Assembly: GCA_900169235.1 (NCBI GenBank)
Contig: FWCC01000019.1
Span: 1 to 64,000 of the forward strand
Origin: Zarea fungicola
Taxonomy: Eukaryota; Ascomycota; Sordariomycetes; Hypocreales; Cordycipitaceae
DNA: 64,000 nt
Reading direction: 5' to 3'
Every line of letters begins with the position of its first letter. Position 1 is the stretch's first letter. The position numbers and the translations under genes were made by a program. The notes under the pieces were generated by a model. That model was not told where the DNA came from, ran no database searches, and was given only the letters and a program-made list of their open reading frames with translations. Shown one piece after another: positions 1 through 10,674 of this stretch.

Positions 1-3000
1 TAATCACACCCCGCGCAACAGGATCCTCGTGCGGGATATGCCTAGCACGCCCACTGTTTGCCTTGCCCAACTGGTTCTGCACGTCGCTGAGTTTATTACG
101 CCCATGCCCATGTCCGACGTTCTGTGCAAAGCATTCCGTAACGGGTCTTTACCTTTATTGAGGTAGAGCTGCAGCATCCACAGGCAACAATGGCACCTTC
201 CAAGGGCTTAAAGGGTGCCTGCTGTGGCCTACAGGTTGTTGTAGGAGGCAGGGTTCCCATCAGCACAGCCAGCAACGCCTGCTTCTCTCAGCACGTCTCC
301 ACGCCCCCTCCAAGCACCAAGAATTCCCTGTACCATGGTGATGATTCTGCTGCAGTCTTTTCCCTTCTCACCTGACCTGAGGCTTGCACTAGTTAGTACC
401 CCCCCTTTGTAAGGCATGGAGCGTCTGCCCAGCTGGCGGACCATTACAGTGGCCTGGCACCTGGGCTGGTGCTGCGGATAATCATGTATCAAACTTGACT
501 TGAGTTGATCCTCAGAGACTGTTACGTACATCGCTTGTTAAGCCTCGAAGACCGCTGAATCCAATGTCGTCAATGCCGACCCTGACCGCGAACGGATCGT
601 CTCGTCTCGTCGCATTCCCGGTTCGTCAATTATATTCCTTGACCTTTCGCTCCATACGGCCGTGCCAGCCTTCCATGTCGCAGCAACGTGGTGTGTAGAC
701 TCGTTACAGCAGGCGCCTACCTGCTTGTCTAGGCCTCGACACAGGCCATCACCGCTAAAATATGACCGCCTTACGGAGTACACCATCAGCAATATACATC
801 CACACTGCCGAACCACCCCCCTTCTTGTCCGTGGCTAAAACGTTGTACGTCGACGAAACAGGAAAGAAGCAAATTCGGAGCTGCTAAACAGTCTCATCAC
901 GGGCCTCCGGCGCTTCGCCAAACAGATGCCCGGTTAGGGCAAAAGTGATAGGATGCACTTACACAGCATAATAGCTACATTCAAACTCAGCTGCAGTTGA
1001 AACTGGCCCATCCCCACCACGAATGCCAATAAGATACCATAACTCACTTGCAGTTTTGGGAGTTTAGTCTGCCTGGCTGTTCTTTTGCCCCTTACAATCT
1101 TTTATATGGATGAGGACCTGCATAAGGGGTATATTGTAAATCACACTTCATCAATTGTTGTCAATGGACACTTGCTATGTACGCAATCGATATGCAAGTT
1201 ACGGCTGCAAGTGACTGCTTTCCCATACCACAGCAAAAAAGAAAAATGACAGGTTGAAACAGGAAGACATTATTGGAAGACAAAATGGTTTCCATTCATG
1301 CATATCGCTTGGTCCAAGCGGGCCGGCACGATCTGGAGCTCGACCCAGCCCCGTCTGTACTCGGTGGCCAATGTAGAACATGGCCCAGGAGAACGCCGGA
1401 AAGACAAAAGTTCGGGACACTTATGCAAGAAACTCGGACCACGTTGCCATCATTTACGCTCTGGATTCGCAAGAGGACGAATCAGCGTCGGCTGTCGCTT
1501 GTTGCCCCAAAGGGACCAAGCGTGTCTTATTCGCTTGTAAGCTTTGACGCTCTCTTCCAGGGGGATCGCTGTGTTGAACATCTACTTTATCTACTTGAAT
1601 CATGTATGCATGGTAACTATGGTGTAGCATGATCCGGTGACATTATGTATCCATAGTTATAAGGTCAATGTCCTGGACGGTTTGTCTACAGTGTGGAGGA
1701 TCAATGGCCCTGCCCTGGTCCTGGCAACCAGTCACATCGCTCACCCCTGTGCCATTTGCCACTCGGATGAGGCTGGCTCAGGGAAATCTTCGGGCTTTGT
1801 GCCTGTCTGCTGAACAGGTTTCCGACTGCAACTCTCCAGGCGGGGTTGTCGCCTTCACAGGGAACGCCGCGGCGCCTGATGGAACAAGTGGCAGTGGATT
1901 CTGATATTACCACATGTTGCCATTGGATGAGTTCAGAACTTGAGGGGACAAGTCATTGAAATCTTTCCTAGAGAGTAATTACAAAGCATAGCATGGTTAC
2001 TCAATCCCTGATTTCTACAAAACCAGGTTCAGGAGCCAGTGCCGGACGAACTTTGAACTTTACCAGTCTCCTGTCCCCGGCAAGGTCTACTTGGAGGACC
2101 ACATTGCCTTGCCGTAGCCACTACTTTGATGATCATCGCCCCTATTATACCCGAAAGCCTTTCCCTCGCTTGGCAGACCCCAGGAGGATGGGAGCAATTC
2201 GTTTGACAGGCGGGAGCCTTGCCCAATGTGAATGGGCGTGTTCCTGAAGCCCTTACTGCCTGTGGGGAAGCTTTTGTTTTCGACTTGGCAGGGCCTCTAC
2301 TTTGGCTGAAGTACCAGTAGGCGGATGGAATACCGAAAGACCTCGTATGTGGTGGGAAGTGGAACAGCTGCTACGGTATATACTGTGGGTGCTAATCTAC
2401 AAAGTAGGGAGTTGCAGATATGTCCGCGTTCTGGTTGGGTGTATATACAATGGCTTAGATTTAATGCCTTTTGTGCCGAGGGTGCTGGTAAGTTTGCGAG
2501 AAATTACAAGGGGTGTACATTAACAAAAAGAAAGAAAAAAGGGGGGGGAGAGGGAGAAAGGGTCGGAGGTTTCATGAAAGTAGAATGGTGTTGGAATGTG
2601 TGAAGAGTGAGCGAGTAACAAGTCGTATTAGACGGATTTTGGTGTCATTGAGCAAAACTGGCTGGACTCTTGGTGGTGAAAGTGCTGATTCGCACGATGA
2701 TTGGCTCCATGCGTGTGGATTACGTGTGGGGAATCTGCGATGGGGACCACATATATTTGGTAGACGGCCAGCCAATCAAAATGCATGACAGCGAAAGGGA
2801 CCTTGGCCTGCGTGGTGTGAATGAGAAGAAAGGTACCTCTTTTGGGGGGGTGGAAGAAGCAGGTGGGTATGTAATATGAGAGAACAGATTATGATGAATA
2901 AAACGTGGAGACCTGAGTTTAATGAAGTGAGGAGTATTTTGAATAGTGGCATGTCTGTGGTGTAGAGGAATGATGCCATATAGAGCAAAGCTACGCTTGG

Positions 3001-5294
3001 GGGCTCCGGACGGCATATGGTTTCTTGTTTGTTTCAAATGACGATTTGTCCGTCGGAAACTGAGGAAATTATATAATCGCAGAGGGAAAAAAAGCCAGGG
3101 GATTGTCAGTGGTGGTACAGAGTTTGGTAGATCTGGTGTAGGGAGTAGATATATATGCAGATGCTGTTAGTAAAGTGATTTGGGTATTGTTTTGTGTAAG
3201 TCAAAGAAACACATGTGTATACTGGCAAAGTAAAACACGACAAGGCACAAACCGCCAGGGTATTTCGGCCAAGTACAGAGGAGTTTGTTACAGGTCGTAT
3301 TACGCTCACCTTTTGCTCGCCACTACCCGAAGTGACGGAAGGGCAAAAGTCAGCATACATGTGCTCATAGTCACATGGGCTTTTTCCAAGGAGACTTGCA
3401 TTCCTATAACAGGCAGCTGATCACTCCTACCAGAGATGGTGGTTAAGGGGTGCCAGTGCGTCGGGTTTGGTAGCGCTAGGGATGAAAGATCCGAGGTATG
3501 TATAGCCTGCGTTGGAGTTGTCCTGCTGATGGGTTGATAGGCAAACGGGCAAATGGGCAACGGGGGAAGTTTAGTGTGGTGGGTTTTGGGCGCGCGTGGT
3601 GTATGGTGGTGCTGCGGAGGTTTGTTTAGTAGGGCGGTTAAGTGCCGATACCATGCCACATTGGGACGTTTTTGAAGATTGTGTAGGTTTTCCATTCTTC
3701 TTGCGCAAGTAGACAGAGAATGGCATGTGAAGGTATCCGTACCTGTCAAATTTTGACTCATGTAGCTATTTTGGTTTATTTTATTTTATTTATTTATTTT
3801 TAGAAAAACTTGGTCTCTTTGGAGACTAGTTGTTTGGTTGCCTTGACGCAAGGCGCCTTGTTAGATTTTCTAAAACTGGCAGCGAACAGCAGTAACTAAC
3901 TGCCATACCCCAGAGCAACATTTTGGGACTACCAACGAATAAAACCAACCACATGTTCATAATCTGCAGGCTAAAAGTTTAGCCCTTGCTTAGCTGTTTG
4001 GCGTGTGCAATTCTCCCCGCTCCTCCCCATTCTCTTCATTGTCAAAAAAGGCGGGAAACTAGGATCTTGTCAAAAAACCTGCATTGCACAGCCACACAGA
4101 TCGAAGTGTTTGAGAATGTGTGACATGGCGGTCTGCAATGACGTAGCCTTTTCACCTCAAACACATGTCTTTTTTTTTTTTTTTTTAACAAGATTGCAAG
4201 ACAAGAAAAAGAGAACAAACAATTCTAGACAGGACACGTGTTGGAATTCCTACAAGGATAATGATGAGTGTTGCTTTCCGAAATGACTCTTCGTTGCCCT
4301 GCCACACCTCCATCCCCCGGTTAGGTTGTGTGGGCGGGATCGAACACAAAAAACAGAGCTACTATAAACGCGATGATGCTAAAAAAAGACTGCCGCAGAA
4401 GCCCTCGGTAGTTTGATCGAAACCGTTTCTGTTCAAGGGACTGACTGTCCACATGTATGCAGTAACATATCAACAAGCTTGCCATTTCCTTGCTTTTGGG
4501 GGACTTTCTCCATCGATACCCATGGCATTCGGCGTCTCCGCCAATGTCTCCAGGGCTGAGGCTGTGCTGTGGCTTTTCGCCGCTTCGCTATAAGTAGATC
4601 CACGTCGCTAGGTCTCTAGTGTAGTAGTTAATGCCTGGGCTGCCTCCCGCCCACTTCTGTGCAGCCCTATTCCAGGGTCTGGCTCAGAGCATGAAAAATA
4701 GCGTTTATTATTATTATTCTTCTTCTTCTTCTTATTTGGATTTCTGGTCACTCCGTAGAGTGGAACATTTCCTTTCAGCTTGAACTAGTTTGTGGCAAAA
4801 TAACATGGCCGGGATCCCGCACACCCTTGTTCAGCTCAAGTCTGCCTTGTTACGATGTTTCTATTCTGGGCAACACTGTTTTTATCTTCTCCACTTTTCT
4901 TCCTCTTCAAACCCGAGATCTCGGAACCATACACGGAGTACATCTCGTGAATCTTTATTAGTTTCATACTCGTAATACATGTCTAATCTATTACAGGCTC
5001 TCTGTACGCGGCTTGCACAATACACCGAACATACGTTGTGTGATGTTGGTATTTATTTAAAAAGAAGTTAAGCGAATGGAGAGTAGCCAGAGAATGTGTT
5101 CTACAACGTGTGAGCGAAATGAGCCTTGGTGAAACGCTTTAAAAAACATAATTCTACACAATTGTAAAATAATAAAACAAAATTACCAGCAGTATACAGT
5201 AGATGGATAAAACAAATAAGAAAATCATCCCCGCTAAACAGGATAGTTACAGTCGTTCAAACACAAACCAACTCCCATTGTACATTCCACGCCT
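1..5294. other. Gene-free left end
   Basis: I see no supportable gene in this stretch. The open frames in it are short, mostly lack ATG starts or recognisable domains, and occur on both strands with low-complexity translations. It contains A/T-rich runs near 3775-3805 and 4170-4187 and a TTA/TTC microsatellite near 4705. The right part is the region downstream of the alcohol oxidase gene. A spliced gene with only short exons, or a non-coding RNA, could be missed by eye. Confidence 0.5.
4705..4733. repeat. TTA/TTC trinucleotide microsatellite
   Basis: About four TTA units run directly into about five TTC units. This is a simple-sequence tract in gene-free DNA, and no function is evident. Confidence 0.8.
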
Positions 5295-7836
5295 TTACGC
5301 CGCCAGCTCCTTGACCAACTGTCGCGAGATGTGATCCGCAATCGCCATAACGGTAACCATGGGATTTACACCACTAGCACTGGGAAAGACACTTGCGTCT
5401 GCCACATACAAATTATCGCACCCCCATACCTTGCCTTTGCCATCCACGACACCGTCGCTGGACTTTGCGCTCATCCGGCACGTTCCCATCTGATGCGCCG
5501 AGAGGTAGTTGGGCTCCGGCCCAGCCTTACTGCCCACAGCACGGAGGTGCTTAAGCCATGCGGCAAATTTGGCGTCGGTGAACTCGGGGTCCGTGCCGTC
5601 CTTGTGGTTCCTTTGGAGGTCTGCGTTGCCGTCCTTTGCAACAATGAAAGGCTGTACGTTTGGGATTGTTGCGTAGAGAGCCGTCGCGCCCATGACGTAC
5701 ATGAGTTTGGCAATGGCTTCGACGCCGTCGAGGCTATGCTCAGCGTCAAACGGCGAGACGTCGTACTCGACACGAGGCGCTCCTGTGATGGGGTCTGCAG
5801 TAATGCGGCCAGTGTCGCGGTCCCGGGTTATGGAAATTATAGTGTGCAGCTGTTTGATGCGTGGCAGGACAAGCTTGCTGTCGATGCCACTGATCCAAGG
5901 ATGGATGGCCATGAGGGCAAATGGCTGTATTCGCGGTTAATCCTCTGGCGAATTTTGCCGAACGCGTGGGGGAAACGGGGAGGGGTCAGTGTTTGTCAAC
6001 CTACCAACATGATCATGGTCTCTAGTTTGACTCCATGGCCCTTTTTATCGAGATTTTGGAACTCGCCGTTGTAGGCCGTGATAATGCCGCCCTCCCACTG
6101 GGGTTCCGGCTCGTTGAACTGGCCGACCAAAAACGCCGCTGGGTGCAGATGCAGGTTGCGACCGACTTGAGGGTTCTATATTTCACGTTAGTTTCTTCCA
6201 ACGCAACAAGGAAATGCATACTATCACGCCAAAGCTTACCTTGACACCACTCTTTTGCAGAAGCGTAGGACTCCAGAGAGTACCAGCCGAGATGACAACT
6301 TTCTTCGCCTTGATAAAGACCTTGCGTTTGCGACGGCTCTCAATAGTGCCATGGACTGTGCCATCCTCGCTTCGCGCGAGCCACGTGCCCTCGACACCCG
6401 TGGCCGTCACACCATCAGCGGCAAACACGACACGCTCCGCTGTGAAACCCTCCATGAACTCGGCACCAGCTTCCGCAGCATCAGGCAGGAAAGCGACGGC
6501 GGGTCCTCTCTTCTCGTTGGCGCCGCAGCCCAAATGGCAGCGTCCGCAAAAGTGTTCCTTGCTACCGGTGTTCTGATCGCAGACGCTGCTATGCCATCCG
6601 AGCTTCTTCGAGCCCTCAAGGACCACTTCGTTCTGGTGGTTGTGGCGGATGGCATCGTGACTGGCGCCAATCGCGGTCCACACCCGATCAATGGATTCGT
6701 CAAACTCGGCCGTGCCAAACAATGGCAGCCCAGCAGAGACCCATTCCTTGCGGACATAGTCCTGCGGCTTGAGGCACACACTCCAGTTGATGGAGCCGCC
6801 GCCGCCCCAGCAACTGCCTGCGGCGATGGAGATGGCGGAGGATTTGGAGATAATAAGCCCCGCATTGTCGAAGAGATGCTTGGTACCGGCGACCTGGCTC
6901 ATGGGCAACTCTTGAGGGGCAAAGTAGTAACCCTTGTCGACGACGAGGACGCGGTGACCCGCCTCGGCCAGGTTTTTGGCCGTCACACCACCACCGCAGC
7001 CAGAGCCGACGATCACGATATCCGTCTCCATGGTGTGCGTTCCCATGCCTTGCTCAATTTGAACAAACTTGTAATCGTACCCCGTTTGCGGTGTCCAGTT
7101 GCGGGGCAGTGTCTCATAACCCGAGAGCTCCTCAACGTAGCGGCTAGCGGCACCAAAGGACTTTTGCGCAAGGGCGAATATGGACTTAAGAACTGTGCGG
7201 AGCTGCATGATGCGTGAGGAGCGCCAGTTTTTGAGGATTTGCTGGCGGACGCGGACAGGTTGTTTGGAGATGGGGGTCCAGCGGCCTGTGAGCAGCAAGC
7301 TACCAGTGCGGGAGCTGAGAAATGTTAGAAAGCTCGACACGGCCGCATTTACTGAAACGAGTGTATAGATTGAGAGTTACTGACTTGAGAAGGCTTAGAA
7401 ATTTGGCCATTTGCATCCGAAGAGCAGCAGCGGCTATAGAGTGCTGACATTCGGTGCGGAAGGCGGCCTCGTCGACAGCTCGAAACGCAAGGTACTCGAC
7501 GAGCTTCTCCCGGGGAGGCGGGTCGATCAAGCCGGCCAGTGTATCATCAACGATTGCATTGAACTCATTATCCGGGACGGGCAGCTGCTTCATGGGATCA
7601 CTGAGTTTGGACTGGGGCACAACGGCGGGGAGAAGGGCGTCTATGATGGCGAAGAGTGTTGTCCATTCCTGGTTGGTCATGAAGTTCGTATCCGGGAGTA
7701 TCTTGTCGAAGACTGGCTGGTATCCGTTTGGTTGCGCGGCCGCCACGGCTGACGGTGCCACGCCGGTGCCGGCAGGGGCAGCATGGTCAGCACGGGTATA
7801 GATAGTTGAGTCTTCGAGCAGGATGGAGTCTGCCAT
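5295..7836 (-). CDS. Long-chain fatty alcohol oxidase/dehydrogenase (GMC family, FAO type)
   Basis: Predicted FAD enzyme oxidising long-chain fatty alcohols to aldehydes, as in omega-oxidation or alkane/wax use. Inferred exons are 7836-7385, 7314-6240, 6175-6005 and 5924-5295, giving 775 residues, the usual size of fungal FAO proteins. The splice sites keep frame and total a multiple of three. Visible features: an N-terminal FAO-type region; a Rossmann FAD motif GSGCGGG near residues 254-260, followed by AKNLAEAGHRVLVVDKG; a CGRCHLGC cysteine cluster typical of this branch; and a C-terminal GMC block with HQMGTCRM and GVNPMVTVMAI carrying the catalytic His and Asn. The ATG at 7836 was chosen because the open frame upstream adds only a hydrophobic, non-conserved leader. 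The C-terminus (KELAA) is not a canonical PTS1, so peroxisomal targeting is not evident. It has no obvious partner genes nearby. Confidence 0.87.
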
Positions 7837-9144
7837 GGTGAACTGGATTGTGGTCAAAGCTGCGATGATGAGGTGGCAATAGCTGATTCGTTCAATGAGG
7901 CTGAGTGACAGAGGAGAATAGTGTTGAGACAATCAGGGAGCTGGCACCAAAGTTTTCTTTTAAAAAAAAAAAAATGCTAATGCGAAAATTTACTGTCAAT
8001 AACTCTCCTTGTCACACAAATTAACAGCTCGAGATGGAAAGGAAGCAAACACGGGGGAAGGAAAGCCACATAAGCTGTGGAGTGGAAAAGGTCGGGGAAA
8101 GGGAAACGGCTTAAGCTGTTGGTGTAGGGATTTAGCAGATTTGGAGGCTGTCCACGACGAGACTCACACGGCCGGAAATCCATACACTAGGTCGGCCCGA
8201 CGGTGTCATTTTTCGCGTTTGCAGTACTTTGTCGGCTTGTCGCCAATAATGTACCAAGGTAGTATTTAGTAAGTTAGCTGGCAGGGCTACCAATGTGTAT
8301 TCGGCGGACGGACCAGCGGGCCAACCCAATCGGTGTCAAACGGGTCATGGAGCAACCGGGCGATAAACGAGGAGACTATCAAATTAAACAAATCAATAAA
8401 AATAGAAGATTTCCATTGTAGACGTGTAGGAAGATTTCTTCTTTCACAGTCAGTGCTGCCTATTCTCGTATTGTATGTTCCATAGCCAGGAGGGAGGTCA
8501 TGTAAATTACTGGCTGTTGAATCGATTCTCTGGGCTCGCAGAGCTACTGGCAAGCGTCAGGGAAAGGTTGAAATGCAGAAGCAGGACTGGAAATAAAAGC
8601 AAAGGCTGGGGAAATTTGTCTGCTCATTTTTGGGAATCTATTTTGGTCTATTGATTCATTCTGTTTGCATTTCTCCTCATGTCTTCTTCACAGCTCATGT
8701 ACCATTAACTTGTCCTCGGTAAAGGGTTCGCTTAGGCACCGGAGGAACCGGGCCAACGTTCAAAGCAAGCCAAAAATATGGCACAGCTATCTGTCACACA
8801 CTCACGGTTACCTTTCGAGGACTCCGCTACAGTAGTCATCAAAAGCAAAATCCGGCATCCCGACAACAAACAGCACGGATGCAGAGTACTACCATCTGGT
8901 TCATCCCCGGCAAAATAGGTCGCGTAACTAAACCCAGTGTGGCGTCTTCGCCTTTCGTATCGTCGTGTTTAAACAGGGCAAAGCGTAACTTGCTCAATTC
9001 AGAGCTACGCTCGCTGGCGATCGACATGCCATGAGATCATGTGTAGAATGAGACCGCATAAAATAGAAGACTATTGTTTATTTATCATTATATTAATAGA
9101 AGCGCAGAAGAAACAGAAAATGTGAAGGAAGTTCAAAAAAGAAT
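7837..9144. other. Intergenic region upstream of the alcohol oxidase
   Basis: This is the 5' flank of the leftward alcohol oxidase gene and reaches to the tRNA-His. I see an A-run near 7962-7974 and no supportable coding region. Short open frames on both strands lack domain signals. Confidence 0.5.
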
Positions 9145-9239
9145 TGCCGCAGCGAGGACTCGAACCTCGGTTTCCAGTGGTTTGCGGTGCGTAATGCACA
9201 CTCCACAAACTAGTGTCCTGACCCCTAGACGACTGTGGC
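9145..9239 (-). tRNA. tRNA-His (anticodon GTG) with intron
   Basis: Read on the minus strand, the sequence folds as a tRNA. The acceptor is GCCACAG against CTGCGGC with discriminator A. The D-arm is GTC/GAC, the anticodon stem is CTAGT/ACTGG, and the T-arm is CGAGG-TTCGAGT-CCTCG. The anticodon loop is TTGTGG plus C, so the anticodon is GTG (His). A 23-nt intron sits after position 37, the canonical place for nuclear tRNA introns, leaving a mature length of 72 nt. The base upstream of G1 is also G, compatible with the G-1 that His tRNA carries. One oddity is an A-C mismatch at acceptor pair 4-69. No CCA is encoded, as expected in eukaryotes. Confidence 0.85.
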
Positions 9240-9429
9240 CAATCGAATGATTTCATGTGACCAGGGTGAGCTTATTTATTATTATATTCATCTTCAGCAT
9301 GAACCTAGAAATCCTGCTGTCTCCCTTCTTACTGCTGGGAGTCGTATGTCATCCGTGACAGGAACAATACATCTAGAAAATTGTAGATAAGACAAAAAAC
9401 CCAATATCAATGAGAAGATGCATCAATAA

Positions 9430-9933
9430 CTAGTTCCCCGATTTTAATTCCAAGCTTTTTTTGTTCCTTCCGGTGAGACTAACAACGTCCTCCAGCCATA
9501 GTCCTTTGGCTACTTGCACCTCCTCCTCATCCTCATAACCTTCCATATTCCGTACCACAGACCTAGCCTCGTCCGTAATACGCGCATCTACCAGCAGCTG
9601 TGTGCATTCATGTCCTTTTTTGTGGTGTGTTGGCCAAGTATAATCTTGCATCGTCGTAGCTGTAGGGTATGCAAATGCTTGTTGCACTGGCGGGGAGTTC
9701 TTCCTCCAGCCTGACCGCGTTGTAATAGTGTCCGAAGATGTGATAGTGGCCAACAGGATAGCTCTCTCGCACGGAGACGGTGGCGTACCTGTTTTTTCTT
9801 TTCCAAGTTTGTTTTGTTAGTTACTGTATTGATTTGATTTGGTAATATAAAAAGGGAAAAGTGTCATTGCCAGGCCGTCTTGCTGCTAGCTTCCCAACAT
9901 CCCAATACTTGCCTCTCCACTTTCCTTAGACAT
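9430..9933 (-). CDS. Possible small two-exon gene, unknown product
   Basis: I do not recognise this protein. A continuous frame (9788-9430) encodes a compact C-terminal part containing ARITDEARSVVRNMEGYEDE and KGLWLEDVVSL, which looks coding rather than random, but it has no ATG at its 5' end. A short upstream exon, 9933-9909, starts with ATG (MSKESGEA). Joined through a 120-bp GT-AG intron with a CTAAC branch-like site, it restores frame and gives 127 residues. There is no signal peptide or membrane segment. The assignment is tentative, and a chance open frame beside the tRNA is the alternative. Confidence 0.35.
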
Positions 9934-10674
9934 AGTTAGTGTGCAGGAGTCCTTATACACTCAGACAGAGAACACAACCACGCTGCTCCTCAGTCATGCA
10001 AACATCGAGTCACTTGCCACAGGGAGGGGAAAAAAATGGTGCCATACAAAACTTGTATTCTACAACCGTGCTCTAAAACTACGCCAACCATGCCCCTGTT
10101 TCGCCATCCCCTCCGGCTCTTCCCGGCGCGACAGCTGCTGAGACGCTCCTTCGTCCCGTGTCATTGTCCTCGAAGAGATCTCGTACAAAACGCCGGAAAC
10201 AATAAAATAAAAGATGAAATCAACCATAATGCCCCCATCCCATTTCCTACCGCGTCCCTCGCAGAAGCAATTTCGCTTTCATGCTTGCCCCTTTTGTTTA
10301 GTCATGGCATTTGCCTGTATAAGTATATATAAAGAAGAGACGAGAAAAAATCCTTCATATTCCATGAATGCATTTGCTGGTTGTTTTGGGTGCAATCATG
10401 CGTACTCCGGACAAACAGGACTGGAACCCGTCGTTTGGTATACTCTGCTGCTCCTTCAACTCTGTCCCCGAGCCCATTAAGTCCTCCTGGGTATCATCCT
10501 GCCTGGCGATAATGTACAAAAATGGCGCGGTCTTGGCGCGCGCTTAAACCAGTACGTCTGAATGGCTAGTCGTAGTCGTCAATGTCTAGTGCAATGCTCC
10601 AGCATCGCGATACACTGCGAGTAAAATAGAATAAAAATCTTTGCGATAAGTCTAGCTCAATCGCGAATGTTTGC
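9934..10674. other. Intergenic region downstream of the phosphodiesterase gene
   Basis: This should hold the 3' UTR of the leftward phosphodiesterase gene. No coding frame with family features is visible on either strand. Confidence 0.5.

Noticed and set aside
3306..3761. 151-codon minus-strand open frame rich in His, Pro and Thr
   Set aside because: No ATG-supported conserved start, no domain, and codons follow the reverse complement of a G/T-rich tract. Treated as chance.
4325..4350. Sequence GGGATCGAACAC resembling a tRNA T-arm
   Set aside because: No matching acceptor, D-arm or anticodon arm could be folded around it.
5331..6074. 247-codon plus-strand open frame opposite the alcohol oxidase
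   Set aside because: Antisense shadow of conserved GMC oxidoreductase coding sequence.
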